From VAZQ01 sp963758945 (GTDB lineage: Bacteria; Pseudomonadota; Alphaproteobacteria; Rhizobiales; Xanthobacteraceae), in contig CAVWXY010000016.1 of the NCBI GenBank assembly GCA_963758945.1, positions 1 through 64,000 on the forward strand: a DNA stretch of 64,000 nucleotides, written 5' to 3'. The translations under genes and the position numbers were made by a program. This document shows, piece by piece, positions 26,256-36,162 of this stretch (position 1 is its first letter; each line of letters starts with the position of its first letter). Below the pieces are notes generated by a model. That model was not told the DNA's origin and did no database searches. It saw nothing but the letters and a program-made list of their open reading frames with translations.

Positions 26256-27637
26256 GATCGCGGCCGCGAGCGCGCGGGACCGGCCTGCCAGCGCAGCCGC
26301 CGCGGCGTCCGGGCGTGATCGCCCTTCTTGCCCGACGCCGCCTTGGTCTTGGCGTCCTCTTTCTTGACCTCGGCTTCGGGGATCACCGGCTTCGGCACCG
26401 GCAGCGGCATGTGCTTGCCGGCCTCGATCATGTCGAGCTCGCGCGGCAGCAGCATGACGAAACGGCCGGGGTGGCGGATGCGGCCGGCGATGCGGGCCGC
26501 ATCGTCGCCGGCGCCCCAATAGAGGTCGGCGCGCGCGGGCCCCACGATGGCGGAGCCGGTGTCCTGCGCGATCATCAGGCGACGGAACGGCGTGACGGGC
26601 TTGGCGCTGTCGATCGGCAAGCTCGCGTCGATGAAGAACGGCGTGCCGTAGACGTGCAGCTTGTCGACCGCAATCGAGCGGCCGGGCGTCAGCGGAATGC
26701 CCTGGGCGCCCGCCGGCTCGCCCTCGTTCGACAGCCCGGTGATGCGGAAGAACACGAATGACCGGTTGGTGGCGCGCAGCTTCGGCGCCTCCTCCGGATT
26801 GGCCGCCATCCAGTCCCGGATGCGCTGCATCGACATCTCTTCGCGCGGGACCAGGTTGCGCTCGATGAGCACGCGCCCGACGGCGGTATAAGGGTAGCCG
26901 TTATGGGCGTCGTAGTTGACGCGCAGCGGCGTGCCGTCCTCGAGGATCACGCGTGCCGAGCCCTGGATCTGGATCGCGAGCGCCTCGAAGGGGTCCTTGA
27001 GCCAACAGATTTCCAGCTTCTGGCCGTCGAGCGCACCGGCGTCGATGGCGCCGCGATCGTGGTAGGGCACGATCTCGCCCTTCTCGTTGCGGCGCCCGAC
27101 CAGCGCGCCCTTGTTGGGGAAGACGTCGGAGCCGGGCTTGTAGCCGGCCGCCACCAGGTCGGGCGGGCGCCGGTAGAGCGGTACGTGGAATTCCGGGTTG
27201 GGAAAGCGCGAGCCCTGCACGATCGGCTCGTAATAGCCGGTCAAAAAGCCCTGCGCCTCGCCGAGACGCGAAATGCGCACCGGCTGGAAATTTTTCTCGA
27301 AGAAGACACGCGCCTCAGCCGCGTCAGCAGGCCGCGCCCCGGCGGCGCGTCGGCAGACCTCCCAAAGCGCGAGATAGACCGGCCGCTCGTCGCGGGGCTG
27401 CTTGACGCTGCGGAAGGTCTGACAGCCCAGCTGGTAGGCGGCGAACGCGGCCAAGTGGTCGTCGGCCGCCCAGCCGTCGACCTCGCTCCATTTCACCGGC
27501 TCGAGCTGGCTATCCGCGAGCTTGAACGGCTCGTCCTTCTTCTGCCCCTCCTGCCTCTCCTGCGCAGGCGCGAGGTCCGCGAACGCAAGCGCGACCGCGG
27601 CGAGGCTGCCGAGGAAGACGCACAGGCGCAGCGACAT
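26252..27637 (-). CDS. mltA: membrane-bound lytic murein transglycosylase A
   Basis: MltA cleaves peptidoglycan glycan strands, leaving 1,6-anhydro-muramic ends. The 461-residue protein has a signal peptide (1-26). The MltA domain includes FFEKNFQPVRISRLGEAQGF and TGYYEPIVQGSRFPNPEFHV, plus LEICWLKDPFEALAIQIQGS. The C-terminal 3D domain holds the catalytic aspartate in IAQDTGSAIVGPARADLYWG (about 356-375). There is no lipobox Cys, so it may be periplasmic. The stop overlaps the downstream smr start by 4 bp, and timA lies 15 bp upstream, giving a timA-mltA-smr operon. Confidence 0.92.
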   Translation of the reverse strand: MSLRLCVFLGSLAAVALAFADLAPAQERQEGQKKDEPFKLADSQLEPVKWSEVDGWAADDHLAAFAAYQLGCQTFRSVKQPRDERPVYLALWEVCRRAAGARPADAAEARVFFEKNFQPVRISRLGEAQGFLTGYYEPIVQGSRFPNPEFHVPLYRRPPDLVAAGYKPGSDVFPNKGALVGRRNEKGEIVPYHDRGAIDAGALDGQKLEICWLKDPFEALAIQIQGSARVILEDGTPLRVNYDAHNGYPYTAVGRVLIERNLVPREEMSMQRIRDWMAANPEEAPKLRATNRSFVFFRITGLSNEGEPAGAQGIPLTPGRSIAVDKLHVYGTPFFIDASLPIDSAKPVTPFRRLMIAQDTGSAIVGPARADLYWGAGDDAARIAGRIRHPGRFVMLLPRELDMIEAGKHMPLPVPKPVIPEAEVKKEDAKTKAASGKKGDHARTPRRLRWQAGPARSRPRS

Positions 27638-27652
27638 CCCCTTCCGCCCCGG

Positions 27653-28366
27653 TTACTGCCCGGCTTCGGTGGCGACGAGCTTCCAATTGGGATCGCGCGA
27701 AGACAAGTCGCGCGCGAACGTCCATACGTCGGTCACGTCGGTGACTTTGTCCGGGTTCCCTTCGATCACGTTGCCGGACTTGTCGCGGGTCACCGAGACC
27801 AGCTGGGAGACGAAACGGACGGTGATCTGCGCCGTGCGTCCGCGCAGCTCGGTGCCGGTGATGTCCGACTTGTCGATCGACACGAAACGGGTCTCGACGG
27901 TCTCGCCCTTGCCTTCGCGCTCGCGGATCGCCGCCTCGAATCCCTCGTAGACATCGCGCGAGAGCAGGTTCTTGAGCGCACGGCGGTCGCCCTCGGCGTA
28001 GGCCAGCACGATCATTTCGTAGGCCGCCCGCGCACCGGTGATGAAGTGCTTGGCATCGAACGTCTTGTCTTCCTTGACGACCGCGTCGAGCCCGACGGCC
28101 ACCGCCGAGCCGGCCTCGGCGATCCCTTTCCAGCGTTCGGTCGGCTCCGGCGTCTCGACCGGTTTTTGCGCGCCTTCGGCGGCGCGGCCGGGCAGCGTCA
28201 CCACATTGTCGTTGGTTGCGCCGCGCACTGCATCGCGGGGAGAATAAGGATCATAGGGGGGCCGCTCGCGCCCCGTGCGCTGCCCCAGCACGCTTCGCAG
28301 GCGCAGGAAAATGAACACTGCCAGCGCCAGAAAGATGATGGTGTAGATATCGAACACGTCTCGCAC
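27653..28366 (-). CDS. Tim44-like (TimA) domain protein
   Basis: This 237-residue protein has an N-terminal membrane anchor (FDIYTIIFLALAVFIFLRLR, residues 5-24) and a charged linker. The Tim44-like domain covers about 90-237, with FDAKHFITGARAAYEMIVLA, NLLSRDVYEGFEAAIREREG and DVWTFARDLSSRDPNWKLVA. The family is related to the mitochondrial import motor subunit Tim44. In alphaproteobacteria it is membrane-bound and of unsettled function. It is conserved just upstream of mltA and near secB, which hints at envelope or secretion work. It diverges from fxsA. Confidence 0.88.
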   Translation of the reverse strand: MRDVFDIYTIIFLALAVFIFLRLRSVLGQRTGRERPPYDPYSPRDAVRGATNDNVVTLPGRAAEGAQKPVETPEPTERWKGIAEAGSAVAVGLDAVVKEDKTFDAKHFITGARAAYEMIVLAYAEGDRRALKNLLSRDVYEGFEAAIREREGKGETVETRFVSIDKSDITGTELRGRTAQITVRFVSQLVSVTRDKSGNVIEGNPDKVTDVTDVWTFARDLSSRDPNWKLVATEAGQ

Positions 28367-28602
28367 GCTCTCGGCAGCCGTGACGGAACCGCGGGATCAG
28401 TGAAACGCCGGCAGACGGAAAATCTGCAGAGGCAGAGATCGGTTCCCTTGCCCGTATGTAAGTACGCGGCCGCACTGATCCAGGGGCTTGCGCCGAACCA
28501 CCGGCGCAGATCGCATCGGCTCGACCATAGACGATCCCAACCGTCGCGCCAACCATGGCGCCAACATGACTGAGGCCGAGAGCGGACGCAGGAAATCAGC
28601 CG

Positions 28603-29088
28603 ATGTCTTTGGTTAAATGGAGTTTAATCGGGCTTCTCCTGCTCCCCGCGGCGGAGCTGTTGGCATTTATCCTGGTGGCGGGGGCGATCGGCTGGCTTCG
28701 GGCCGCTGCCCTTTTTATGGCCACTTCGGTCGTGGGCCTGCTGCTGCTGCGAAGATCGGGACGCGCCGACCTCGACCGCGTGCGCCACGCCTTCGCGCGC
28801 GACGGAATTCGCGCAATCCGCCTGGAGACGCCCGGCATCGCTCCCGTAATCGGTGGAATCCTTCTGGTATTTCCTGGCTTTATAACGGACGCCGTGGGTG
28901 CCGCGCTGTACGTGCCGGCGCTCCGCCGGTGGGCCGCCGCCAAGCTCGCGATCCGCTCGCGCTCGGCACGCCGGCGCGGTGGCGATGATCGCGTCATCGA
29001 CCTCGAACCCGGCGAGTGGCGCCACATTCCCGATCAGCGTCGCCGCCGACGCCGCCGGCCCAAGGATGGGATCGAGGGCGGAGCCTGA
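28603..29088 (+). CDS. FxsA family membrane protein
   Basis: This 161-residue protein has two or three N-terminal membrane helices: SLIGLLLLPAAELLAFILVA, AAALFMATSVVGLLLLRR and GIAPVIGGILLVFPGFITDA. The last contains the family's PGFITD motif. A basic cytoplasmic tail with RRRRRRRP follows. In E. coli the family is named for suppressing F exclusion of phage T7; its normal role is unknown. The position between the Tim44-like gene and secB is conserved in Rhizobiales. Confidence 0.88.
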   Translation: MSLVKWSLIGLLLLPAAELLAFILVAGAIGWLRAAALFMATSVVGLLLLRRSGRADLDRVRHAFARDGIRAIRLETPGIAPVIGGILLVFPGFITDAVGAALYVPALRRWAAAKLAIRSRSARRRGGDDRVIDLEPGEWRHIPDQRRRRRRRPKDGIEGGA

Positions 29089-29165
29089 CGTCCTTGTCCG
29101 ACTGGTGCCCCTGTGTTAGCCACGCCGCCGACCGCGGCAGTTGAAAACGGCGAGAGGTTGAATTA

Positions 29166-29672
29166 ATGACGACCCCAGGCAATGGCGGCCCCGCGCCGAG
29201 CCCGAGCCCGAGCGCGCAGCCGACCCAGGCGCAGCTCACCGTTCTCGGCCAGTACATCAAGGATTTCTCGTTTGAGAATCCGAACGCACCGCGGTCCCTG
29301 GCACCGACCCAGACGCAGCCGGCGATCAATATTCAAATCAATGTGCTCGTGCAGCAGCTCGCCCCGACCGACTTCGAAGTCTCGCTCAAGCTCGAAGGCA
29401 AGGCGGACAGCGCAGGCACGGTGCTGTTCGCCTTCGAGCTGACCTTCGCCGGGGTCTTCCGGGTCCAGAACGTGCCGCAGGAGACGCTGCAACCGGTGGT
29501 CATGATCGAGTGCCCGCGCCTCTTGTTCCCGTTCGCGCGCGAAATCGTCGCGAACGCCGTGCGCAACGGCGGCTTTCCCCCTCTCCTGCTCGATCCCGTG
29601 GATTTCGTCGCGCTCTATCAACAGCGCGCGGGCGAGCTGCAGCCGGCACAACCGACCGCGACCGAGAGCTGA
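29166..29672 (+). CDS. secB: protein-export chaperone SecB
   Basis: SecB is a tetrameric cytosolic chaperone that keeps preproteins unfolded and delivers them to SecA. The 168-residue protein has a Pro/Ser-rich N-terminus, then LTVLGQYIKDFSFENPNAPR, INIQINVLVQQLAPTDFEVS and LKLEGKADSAGTVLFAFELT. The SecA-binding region is MIECPRLLFPFAREIVANAV, followed by GGFPPLLLDPVDFVALYQQR. Length is normal for alphaproteobacteria. It is convergent with dnaQ, 12 bp between stops. Confidence 0.95.
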   Translation: MTTPGNGGPAPSPSPSAQPTQAQLTVLGQYIKDFSFENPNAPRSLAPTQTQPAINIQINVLVQQLAPTDFEVSLKLEGKADSAGTVLFAFELTFAGVFRVQNVPQETLQPVVMIECPRLLFPFAREIVANAVRNGGFPPLLLDPVDFVALYQQRAGELQPAQPTATES

Positions 29673-29684
29673 GCGCGGCCGGCT

Positions 29685-30401
29685 TCATGCGCTCTGCGCA
29701 AGGTCGCGCCCGCGCACATAGTCCCGCCAGATCGCGCCGTCGCCGAGCGTCGCCACGAAGGTGAAATGCGCGGCGCGCTCCTCGGCGGTGAGGCGAGACG
29801 AAAGCGCCTGCGGCCGCACGCGGATCGACAGCGCTCCGCCGGCGGCGCCACCGGCGCCGATATCGGTCTCGACCAGAATGAGTTGCGCCTGCCGGGCGCC
29901 GATCAGCTCGACATAGACCTCGGCCAGGATCTCCGCGTCGAGCAGCGCGCCATGCTTGGTACGGCGGCTATTATCGATACCATAGCGCGCGCAGAGATCG
30001 TCGAGGCGGTTGGGCCCCCCCGGATGCTTGCGGCGCGCCAGCAGCAGGGTGTCGACGAGACGCTCGCGCGCAACCAGCATCTTCCCCACCCGCTCGAGCT
30101 CGGCATTGAGGAAGCCGAGATCGAACAGCGCATTATGGGCAACGAGCGGCGCATCGCCGATGAACGCGAACAGCTCGTCGGCGATCTCGACGAACAACGG
30201 TTTGTCCTTGAGAAAGTCGCCCGACAGCCCGTGGACGTCGACGGCTTCGGGCGGCACGTCGCGCTCGGGATTGAGGTAGCTGTGAAAATGCTGTCCGGTC
30301 GGGATGCCGTTGACCAGCTCGACGCAGCCGATCTCGACCAGCCGATGTCCCTGGAAGGGATCGAGCCCCGTGGTCTCGGTATCGAGCACGATCTCACGCA
30401 T
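29685..30401 (-). CDS. dnaQ: DNA polymerase III epsilon subunit (3'-5' exonuclease)
   Basis: DnaQ is the proofreading exonuclease of the replicase. The 238-residue protein has the DEDDh sites: ExoI REIVLDTETTGLDPFQGHRL near the start, ExoII FIGDAPLVAHNALFDLGFLN, and ExoIII KHGALLDAEILAEVYVELIG. The C-terminal segment beyond residue 180 binds the alpha subunit. Its place next to secB and coaE is typical of alphaproteobacterial origin regions. A gap of 202 bp separates it from coaE. Confidence 0.95.
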   Translation of the reverse strand: MREIVLDTETTGLDPFQGHRLVEIGCVELVNGIPTGQHFHSYLNPERDVPPEAVDVHGLSGDFLKDKPLFVEIADELFAFIGDAPLVAHNALFDLGFLNAELERVGKMLVARERLVDTLLLARRKHPGGPNRLDDLCARYGIDNSRRTKHGALLDAEILAEVYVELIGARQAQLILVETDIGAGGAAGGALSIRVRPQALSSRLTAEERAAHFTFVATLGDGAIWRDYVRGRDLAQSA

Positions 30402-30603
30402 CTTCAGGGTCCCGCGGCCGTCACGTCACCAGTTTCCCGATTCCGAACTTCGCAGCAGCTGGCGGCACACGCTCGCGCGAAATCGGAAAATCAGGGCGAC
30501 ACCGGCAACTTTATCATTCCGGCATGGCTTCGGACTTGAAGTTGCCATGCGAGCTCGCTGCGAGCCCGGCAGGGACTTCGAATCCGCCACGCTGGCGGGC
30601 GAA

Positions 30604-31203
30604 TCACCGTCGCCGCCGGGGCATTGTAGCAACGGCGTCGAGAATGGCACGCACCTGCGCGCGCGCGACGTCGAAACCCTGCGAGGTGTCCACGACAAAA
30701 TCCGCGCGGCGGCGTTTCTCGGCATCGGGCATCTGTCGCGCCAGGATCGCCTCGAGCTTCGCCATGGTCATGCCGGGCCGTTCAAGCACGCGCGAGCGCT
30801 GCACTTCGGACGGAGCCGAGACCACCACCACGGCGTCGACGCGCTGCTCGCCGCCGGTCTCGAACAGGAGCGGGATGTCGAGCACGGCCACCTTCTCGCC
30901 GCGCGCCGCTGCATCGGCGATGAGCCGGCACTCGGCCTCGTGCACGAGCGGATGCACGATCACCTCGAGCCGCTTGAGCGCAGCCGCGTCGCCCAGGACG
31001 CGGGCGGCGAGCTTGTCGCGATCGACCTTGCCGCCGACGGTCGTGCCGGGAAACGCCGCCTCGATCGCCGCCACCGCCTCGCCTTCATAGAGGCGATGCA
31101 CCACGGCGTCGGCATCGTGCACCGGCACCCCTTCGTCCGCGAAGAAACGCGCCGTCGTCGACTTTCCCATGCCGAGCGAGCCGGTGAGGCCGAGGATGAA
31201 CAT
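30604..31203 (-). CDS. coaE: dephospho-CoA kinase
   Basis: CoaE phosphorylates dephospho-CoA in the last step of CoA synthesis. The 199-residue protein has the P-loop GLTGSLGMGKSTTARFFADE, then VPVHDADAVVHRLYEGEAVA. The substrate segment is EVIVHPLVHEAECRLI, and the lid region is PSEVQRSRVLERPGMTMAKL. Maf lies 32 bp upstream on the same strand. In many relatives aroE lies between maf and coaE; here there is no room for it. Confidence 0.94.
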   Translation of the reverse strand: MFILGLTGSLGMGKSTTARFFADEGVPVHDADAVVHRLYEGEAVAAIEAAFPGTTVGGKVDRDKLAARVLGDAAALKRLEVIVHPLVHEAECRLIADAAARGEKVAVLDIPLLFETGGEQRVDAVVVVSAPSEVQRSRVLERPGMTMAKLEAILARQMPDAEKRRRADFVVDTSQGFDVARAQVRAILDAVATMPRRRR

Positions 31204-31235
31204 GCACTCTGCAATAGCCTAAAGGGCCGGGTAAT

Positions 31236-31844
31236 TCACGTGGCGAGCCAACCGGCGGCGCGGGCGTGGTGCAGAAGCGGCAGCAGCGGCAACCCCAGAA
31301 TCACGAAATGATCTCCCTCGATACGCTCGAACAGCTGAATGCCCGCCCGCTCCAGCTGATAGCCACCGACGCTCGCGCCGACGGCGGCGCCCACCGCGTC
31401 GAGATAGTCATCGAGGAAGCGATCCGAAAACGTGCGCATGGTCAGCCGCGCGCTCTCCCGGCATTCGAACAGCACGCGGCCCGCTCGCACGACGGCGATG
31501 GCGCTGTGAAGCTCGTGGGTCCGGCCGCGCAGAGCCTGCAGCTGCGCGCGGGCGGCGGCGCGGTCGACAGGCTTGGAGAAGCGCCGCTCGCCCAGCGCCA
31601 AGGTCTGATCCGCGCCCAGCACCAGGCGGCCGGGACGACGGGCGGCAACCACGCGTGCCTTTTCGCGCGCGAGCAGTGCCGCGACCTCGCCCGCATCGCG
31701 GGTCGCGCAGGTCTGCTCGACCGCCCGCTCGTCGATCTCCGCCGCCTCGACCTCGACCGGAATTCCCGCATCACGCAGGATGGCACGCCGGACGCCGCTC
31801 TTCGACGCGAGCAGCAGCGATTGCTCGACGAGCCACAGGGGCAT
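31236..31844 (-). CDS. maf: Maf-family nucleotide pyrophosphatase
   Basis: Maf-type enzymes hydrolyse modified or non-canonical nucleoside triphosphates. The 202-residue protein begins MPLWLVEQSLLLASKSGVRR with the SxxR motif. It has VEAAEIDERAVEQ, the VLGADQTLALGERRFSKPVD catalytic region and LRGRTHELHSAIAVVRAGRV. The ATG at 31844 lies only three bases from the ppsR stop (31848), so ppsR-maf-coaE look co-transcribed away from the candidate origin. Confidence 0.92.
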   Translation of the reverse strand: MPLWLVEQSLLLASKSGVRRAILRDAGIPVEVEAAEIDERAVEQTCATRDAGEVAALLAREKARVVAARRPGRLVLGADQTLALGERRFSKPVDRAAARAQLQALRGRTHELHSAIAVVRAGRVLFECRESARLTMRTFSDRFLDDYLDAVGAAVGASVGGYQLERAGIQLFERIEGDHFVILGLPLLPLLHHARAAGWLAT

Positions 31845-31847
31845 TGC

Positions 31848-32687
31848 TCAGAACGCCGGCTGGCGGCGGCGTTCGGCGAGAAGGCTCATCACCGCCGCCG
31901 CGGTCTCCTCAATCGAGCGCCGCGTCACGTCGATGCTCGGCCAATCGTGCTTGGCACAGAGCCTGCGCGACAAGGCCACCTCCTCGGCGACGGCCTTGCG
32001 GTCGATATACTGATCGTCGTCGTTATGGGCCTTGAGCCCGAGCAGGCGGTTCTGGCGAATCTGCACGATCCGCTCCGGACTGGCATAGAGCCCTACCACG
32101 AGCGGCCGCGAGAGCATCTCCACGTAGCGAGGCACTTCGACCCCCGGGACGATGGGGACGTTGCCGGTCTTCACGCCCCGATTGGCGAGATAGATCGAGG
32201 TCGGCGTCTTCGACGTGCGCGACACCCCGACGAGCACCACGTCCGCTTCCTCCAGGCCCTCGAGGTGCTGCCCGTCATCGTGCAACATGGTGTAGTTGAG
32301 AGCATCGATGCGCTTGAAATAGTCGGCGTTGAGCGTGTGCTGTGCACCGACGCGGTGCGAGGTCTCGGCGCCGAGATAGGATTGCAGGAGCTGCAGCACC
32401 GGCCCGAGGATCGAGAGGCAAGGAAGGCTGAGCTCCCGACAGTGGTTTTCCAGCCGCTGCACGAGTTCCTCTTCAAGCAGCGTATAGAGCACGATGCCCG
32501 GCGATTCCTCGACCTCGGCCAGCACACGGTCGAGCTGCTTCTGGGTCCGAACGAGAGGATAGACGTGCTCAACCGGCTGGACCTTGACGTATTGTGCCGT
32601 GGCGGCGCGCGCAACTGTCGTCAGGGTCTCGCCGGTTGCATCCGAAACGAGGTGGAGGTGGAAATAGCTGCCAGCCCGATGCGGCAT
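31848..32687 (-). CDS. pyruvate, phosphate/water dikinase regulatory protein (PSRP/PpsR, DUF299)
   Basis: This bifunctional kinase/pyrophosphorylase switches PEP-forming dikinases on and off by threonine phosphorylation. The 279-residue protein starts at ATG 32687 (MPHRAGSYFHLHLVSDATGE). SDATGETLTTVARA is the conserved N-terminus. The P-loop region is VLVGVSRTSKTPTSIYLANR, followed by GVKTGNVPIVPGVEVP. ERIVQIRQNRL and IDVTRRSIEETAAAV end it. The open frame runs to 33011 through the ori-like gap, but that extension is not family-like. This is the homologue of the gene flanking the Caulobacter origin opposite hemE. Confidence 0.93.
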   Translation of the reverse strand: MPHRAGSYFHLHLVSDATGETLTTVARAATAQYVKVQPVEHVYPLVRTQKQLDRVLAEVEESPGIVLYTLLEEELVQRLENHCRELSLPCLSILGPVLQLLQSYLGAETSHRVGAQHTLNADYFKRIDALNYTMLHDDGQHLEGLEEADVVLVGVSRTSKTPTSIYLANRGVKTGNVPIVPGVEVPRYVEMLSRPLVVGLYASPERIVQIRQNRLLGLKAHNDDDQYIDRKAVAEEVALSRRLCAKHDWPSIDVTRRSIEETAAAVMSLLAERRRQPAF

Positions 32688-33065
32688 GATAATGAGGGGA
32701 TGGACTGTGGGTTCCTGGGGAGGAGGCCACGAGCCGAGCCGGAGCGCAAGCCCGCAATCGGCGAGTCGCGCCTGTCTTTCCACATTGTCGCCGTGGGGAC
32801 AGAATGTGGCCTCACCGCCAAGCGCACCGGGTAAATGTGAATCCGTGAGGAATATCCACCCCGGGTCGTGCAGCGCAGTGCTGTGCCCATTGCCCTTTTC
32901 ACGACGCAATACCAGTAGCGCCAGTTGCCCACAGGACCGGTGCAAATTGCCGTGGCCGTGGATATCGTGTGAATGCCGATGTACGAGTCCAATCAACCTT
33001 TCAAGAATCACAACAAGAGTCTTTAAGATTTAGTTTTGTAAGCAAAGCCAGGCCGGGACTACGCG
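32688..33065. other. candidate chromosomal replication origin (oriC) region
   Basis: This 378-bp gap between divergent ppsR and hemE corresponds to the position of the Caulobacter/Rickettsia origin. Near-consensus DnaA boxes (7/9 to TTATNCACA) are ATATCCACC at 32852-32860, TTGCCCACA at 32925-32933, CGTGGATAT (reverse strand) at 32957-32965 and TGTGAATGC (reverse) at 32968-32976. No perfect box is present. An AT-rich stretch runs from about 32988 to 33045, in contrast to the GC-rich flanks. Five GANTC methylation sites are present (32763, 32839, 32985, 33005, 33017). The flanking genes are transcribed away from it. No dnaA gene lies in the window. Confidence 0.65.
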
Positions 33066-34097
33066 GTGAACAAGCCCCTTCTCGACGTGCTCGACCACCG
33101 GCCACGTGTTCCACCGCCGGTATGGCTGATGCGGCAGGCGGGGCGCTACTTGCCGGAATACAGGGCGCTGCGCGAGAAGGCGGACGATTTTCTCAAGCTC
33201 TGCTTCACGCCGGAGCTGGCGGCAGAGGTGACGTTGCAACCCGTGCGCCGATTCGGGTTCGATGCCGCTATTCTGTTCTCCGATATTCTGGTCGTTCCGC
33301 ATGCGCTTGGACAGGCCGTGCGGTTTACCGCGGGCGAGGGACCGCAGCTCGATCGTGTCGCAGACCGGACGGCCGTGGCCCGGCTGAAGACACAGCTCGA
33401 TCACGGCATGTTGACGCCGGTCTACGAGACGATCGCCCAGGTCAAGGAGAAGCTTGCGGCCAATGTTGCATTGCTGGGGTTCTGCGGAGCTCCGTGGACG
33501 GTGGCGAGCTATATGGTGGCCGGCCGCGGCACGATCGACCAGGAACCCGCGCGGCTCTTTGCCTACGCGGACCCGGACGGGTTTGCCGTGCTGATCGACA
33601 AGCTCGTTGATGCGTCCGCGAGCTACCTGATCCGTCAGCTGCAAGCCGGTGTCGATGTCGTGCAGATTTTCGATACCTGGGCGGGCATCCTGCCGGCGGA
33701 GCAGTTCGTGCGCTGGTGCATCGAGCCCACCCAGCGCATCGTTGCCGAGGTGCGCAGGAATGTGCCGGGTGCGCGCGTGATCGGATTTCCGCGCGGCGCC
33801 GGCACCTCGCTCCTGCGCTATATCGACGATGTCCCGATCGATGCCGTGGGTCTCGACTGGAGCGCCGATCTTGTCTTCGTGCGCGATCAGATCCAGTGGC
33901 GCGTGCCGGTGCAAGGAAATCTCGATCCACTGGCGCTGGTCGCAGGCGGCGCGGCGCTCGACCGCGCGGTCGAGCGGATACTCGAGGTTTTTTCCGACGG
34001 GCCGTTCATCTTCAATCTGGGGCACGGCATCCTGCCGCAGACGCCGCTCGCGCATGTCGAACAATTGCTCGCGCGCGTGCGCGGCACGCGGATTTGA
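33066..34097 (+). CDS. hemE: uroporphyrinogen decarboxylase
   Basis: HemE decarboxylates the four acetates of uroporphyrinogen III to give coproporphyrinogen III. The 343-residue protein starts with GTG at 33066 (MNKPLLDVLDHRPRVPPPVW). The signature PVWLMRQAGRYLPEYRALRE follows at once, then FGFDAAILFSDILVVPHALG with the active Asp. The second signature is GFCGAPWTVASYMVAGRG, followed by DTWAGILPAEQFVRW and FNLGHGILPQTPLAHVEQL. All are complete. It is the first gene right of the candidate origin and is followed closely by hemJ. Confidence 0.95.
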   Translation: MNKPLLDVLDHRPRVPPPVWLMRQAGRYLPEYRALREKADDFLKLCFTPELAAEVTLQPVRRFGFDAAILFSDILVVPHALGQAVRFTAGEGPQLDRVADRTAVARLKTQLDHGMLTPVYETIAQVKEKLAANVALLGFCGAPWTVASYMVAGRGTIDQEPARLFAYADPDGFAVLIDKLVDASASYLIRQLQAGVDVVQIFDTWAGILPAEQFVRWCIEPTQRIVAEVRRNVPGARVIGFPRGAGTSLLRYIDDVPIDAVGLDWSADLVFVRDQIQWRVPVQGNLDPLALVAGGAALDRAVERILEVFSDGPFIFNLGHGILPQTPLAHVEQLLARVRGTRI

Positions 34098-34108
34098 CGG
34101 TGCCTGCG

Positions 34109-34612
34109 ATGCGCTGGTGGCGAGCCGCGGCCGCGATTGCGACCACCCTGGCGCTGGTGGGCCTTCTGGCGCTGTGGCGACCGTCGGGCCTGTATCTCTG
34201 GATCAAGGCCGCGCACGTCATCGCCATCATCGCCTGGATGGCCGGAATGCTCTATCTGCCGCGGCTTTTCGTCTACCACTGCGAGGCGGAGCCGGGCTCC
34301 AGGCAGTCAGAAACCTTCAAAGTGATGGAGCGCCGGCTGCTGACGGTGATCATCAATCCGGCCATGGTCGCGAGCTGGGCGCTCGGACTGTGGCTGGCTT
34401 GGGACGGGAACTGGTATGCCGCGGGCTGGCTGCACGCCAAAGTGATCCTGGTCCTCCTGCTCTCGGGGGTGCACGGCTTTCTTGCCCGCTGCGCGCGCGG
34501 CTTCGCCGCTGATCGCAATCGGCATTCCCAGAGATTCTATCGAATTATCAACGAGGTGCCGACGCTTCTCTTGATCGCAATCGTGATCCTGGCGGTGGTC
34601 AAGCCGTTCTGA
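34109..34612 (+). CDS. hemJ: protoporphyrinogen oxidase HemJ
   Basis: HemJ oxidises protoporphyrinogen IX to protoporphyrin IX in the inner membrane. The 167-residue protein has about five helices. The conserved region is LYLWIKAAHVIAIIAWMAGM then LYLPRLFVYHCEAEPGS, holding the haem-binding His. The second conserved block is GWLHAKVILVLLLSGVHGFL with the essential Lys, and the end is FYRIINEVPTLLLIAIVILA. The start could be ATG 34109 or GTG 34100. It carries an additional hydrophobic helix at the N-terminus. Directly after hemE it makes a two-gene haem unit; hemE-hemJ-rho is a conserved order. Confidence 0.9.
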   Translation: MRWWRAAAAIATTLALVGLLALWRPSGLYLWIKAAHVIAIIAWMAGMLYLPRLFVYHCEAEPGSRQSETFKVMERRLLTVIINPAMVASWALGLWLAWDGNWYAAGWLHAKVILVLLLSGVHGFLARCARGFAADRNRHSQRFYRIINEVPTLLLIAIVILAVVKPF

Positions 34613-34875
34613 CCGCCGCGCGGCCGGCGCGCGCCGCGAGCGAGCCCGGGGCCGTGATCCACATCGCAGGCGCAGCGCCACTTGCGCGTGGGACCGTCTT
34701 TTCCTATGTTCCGTGATATCTCCCCGAACGCAGGCGGATGCGGTTAGTACCGGCCCAAGTCTGGGACCGGCCATTGCATCGGGCCCGGTCGCTTCACTCA
34801 AAGACCTGCGATTCCCCTTCCGTTCCGATCGGCAGCTCTTTTCAGTCACCGATCCCCTCCACAGGACTACCCCGC

Positions 34876-36152
<1,277 letters not shown>

Positions 36153-36162
<10 letters not shown>

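Noticed and set aside
32688..33011. N-terminal extension of the PpsR protein to 33011
   Set aside because: This part is composed of intergenic, ori-like DNA. PSRP family proteins start around MPHRAG, and 279 residues is normal.
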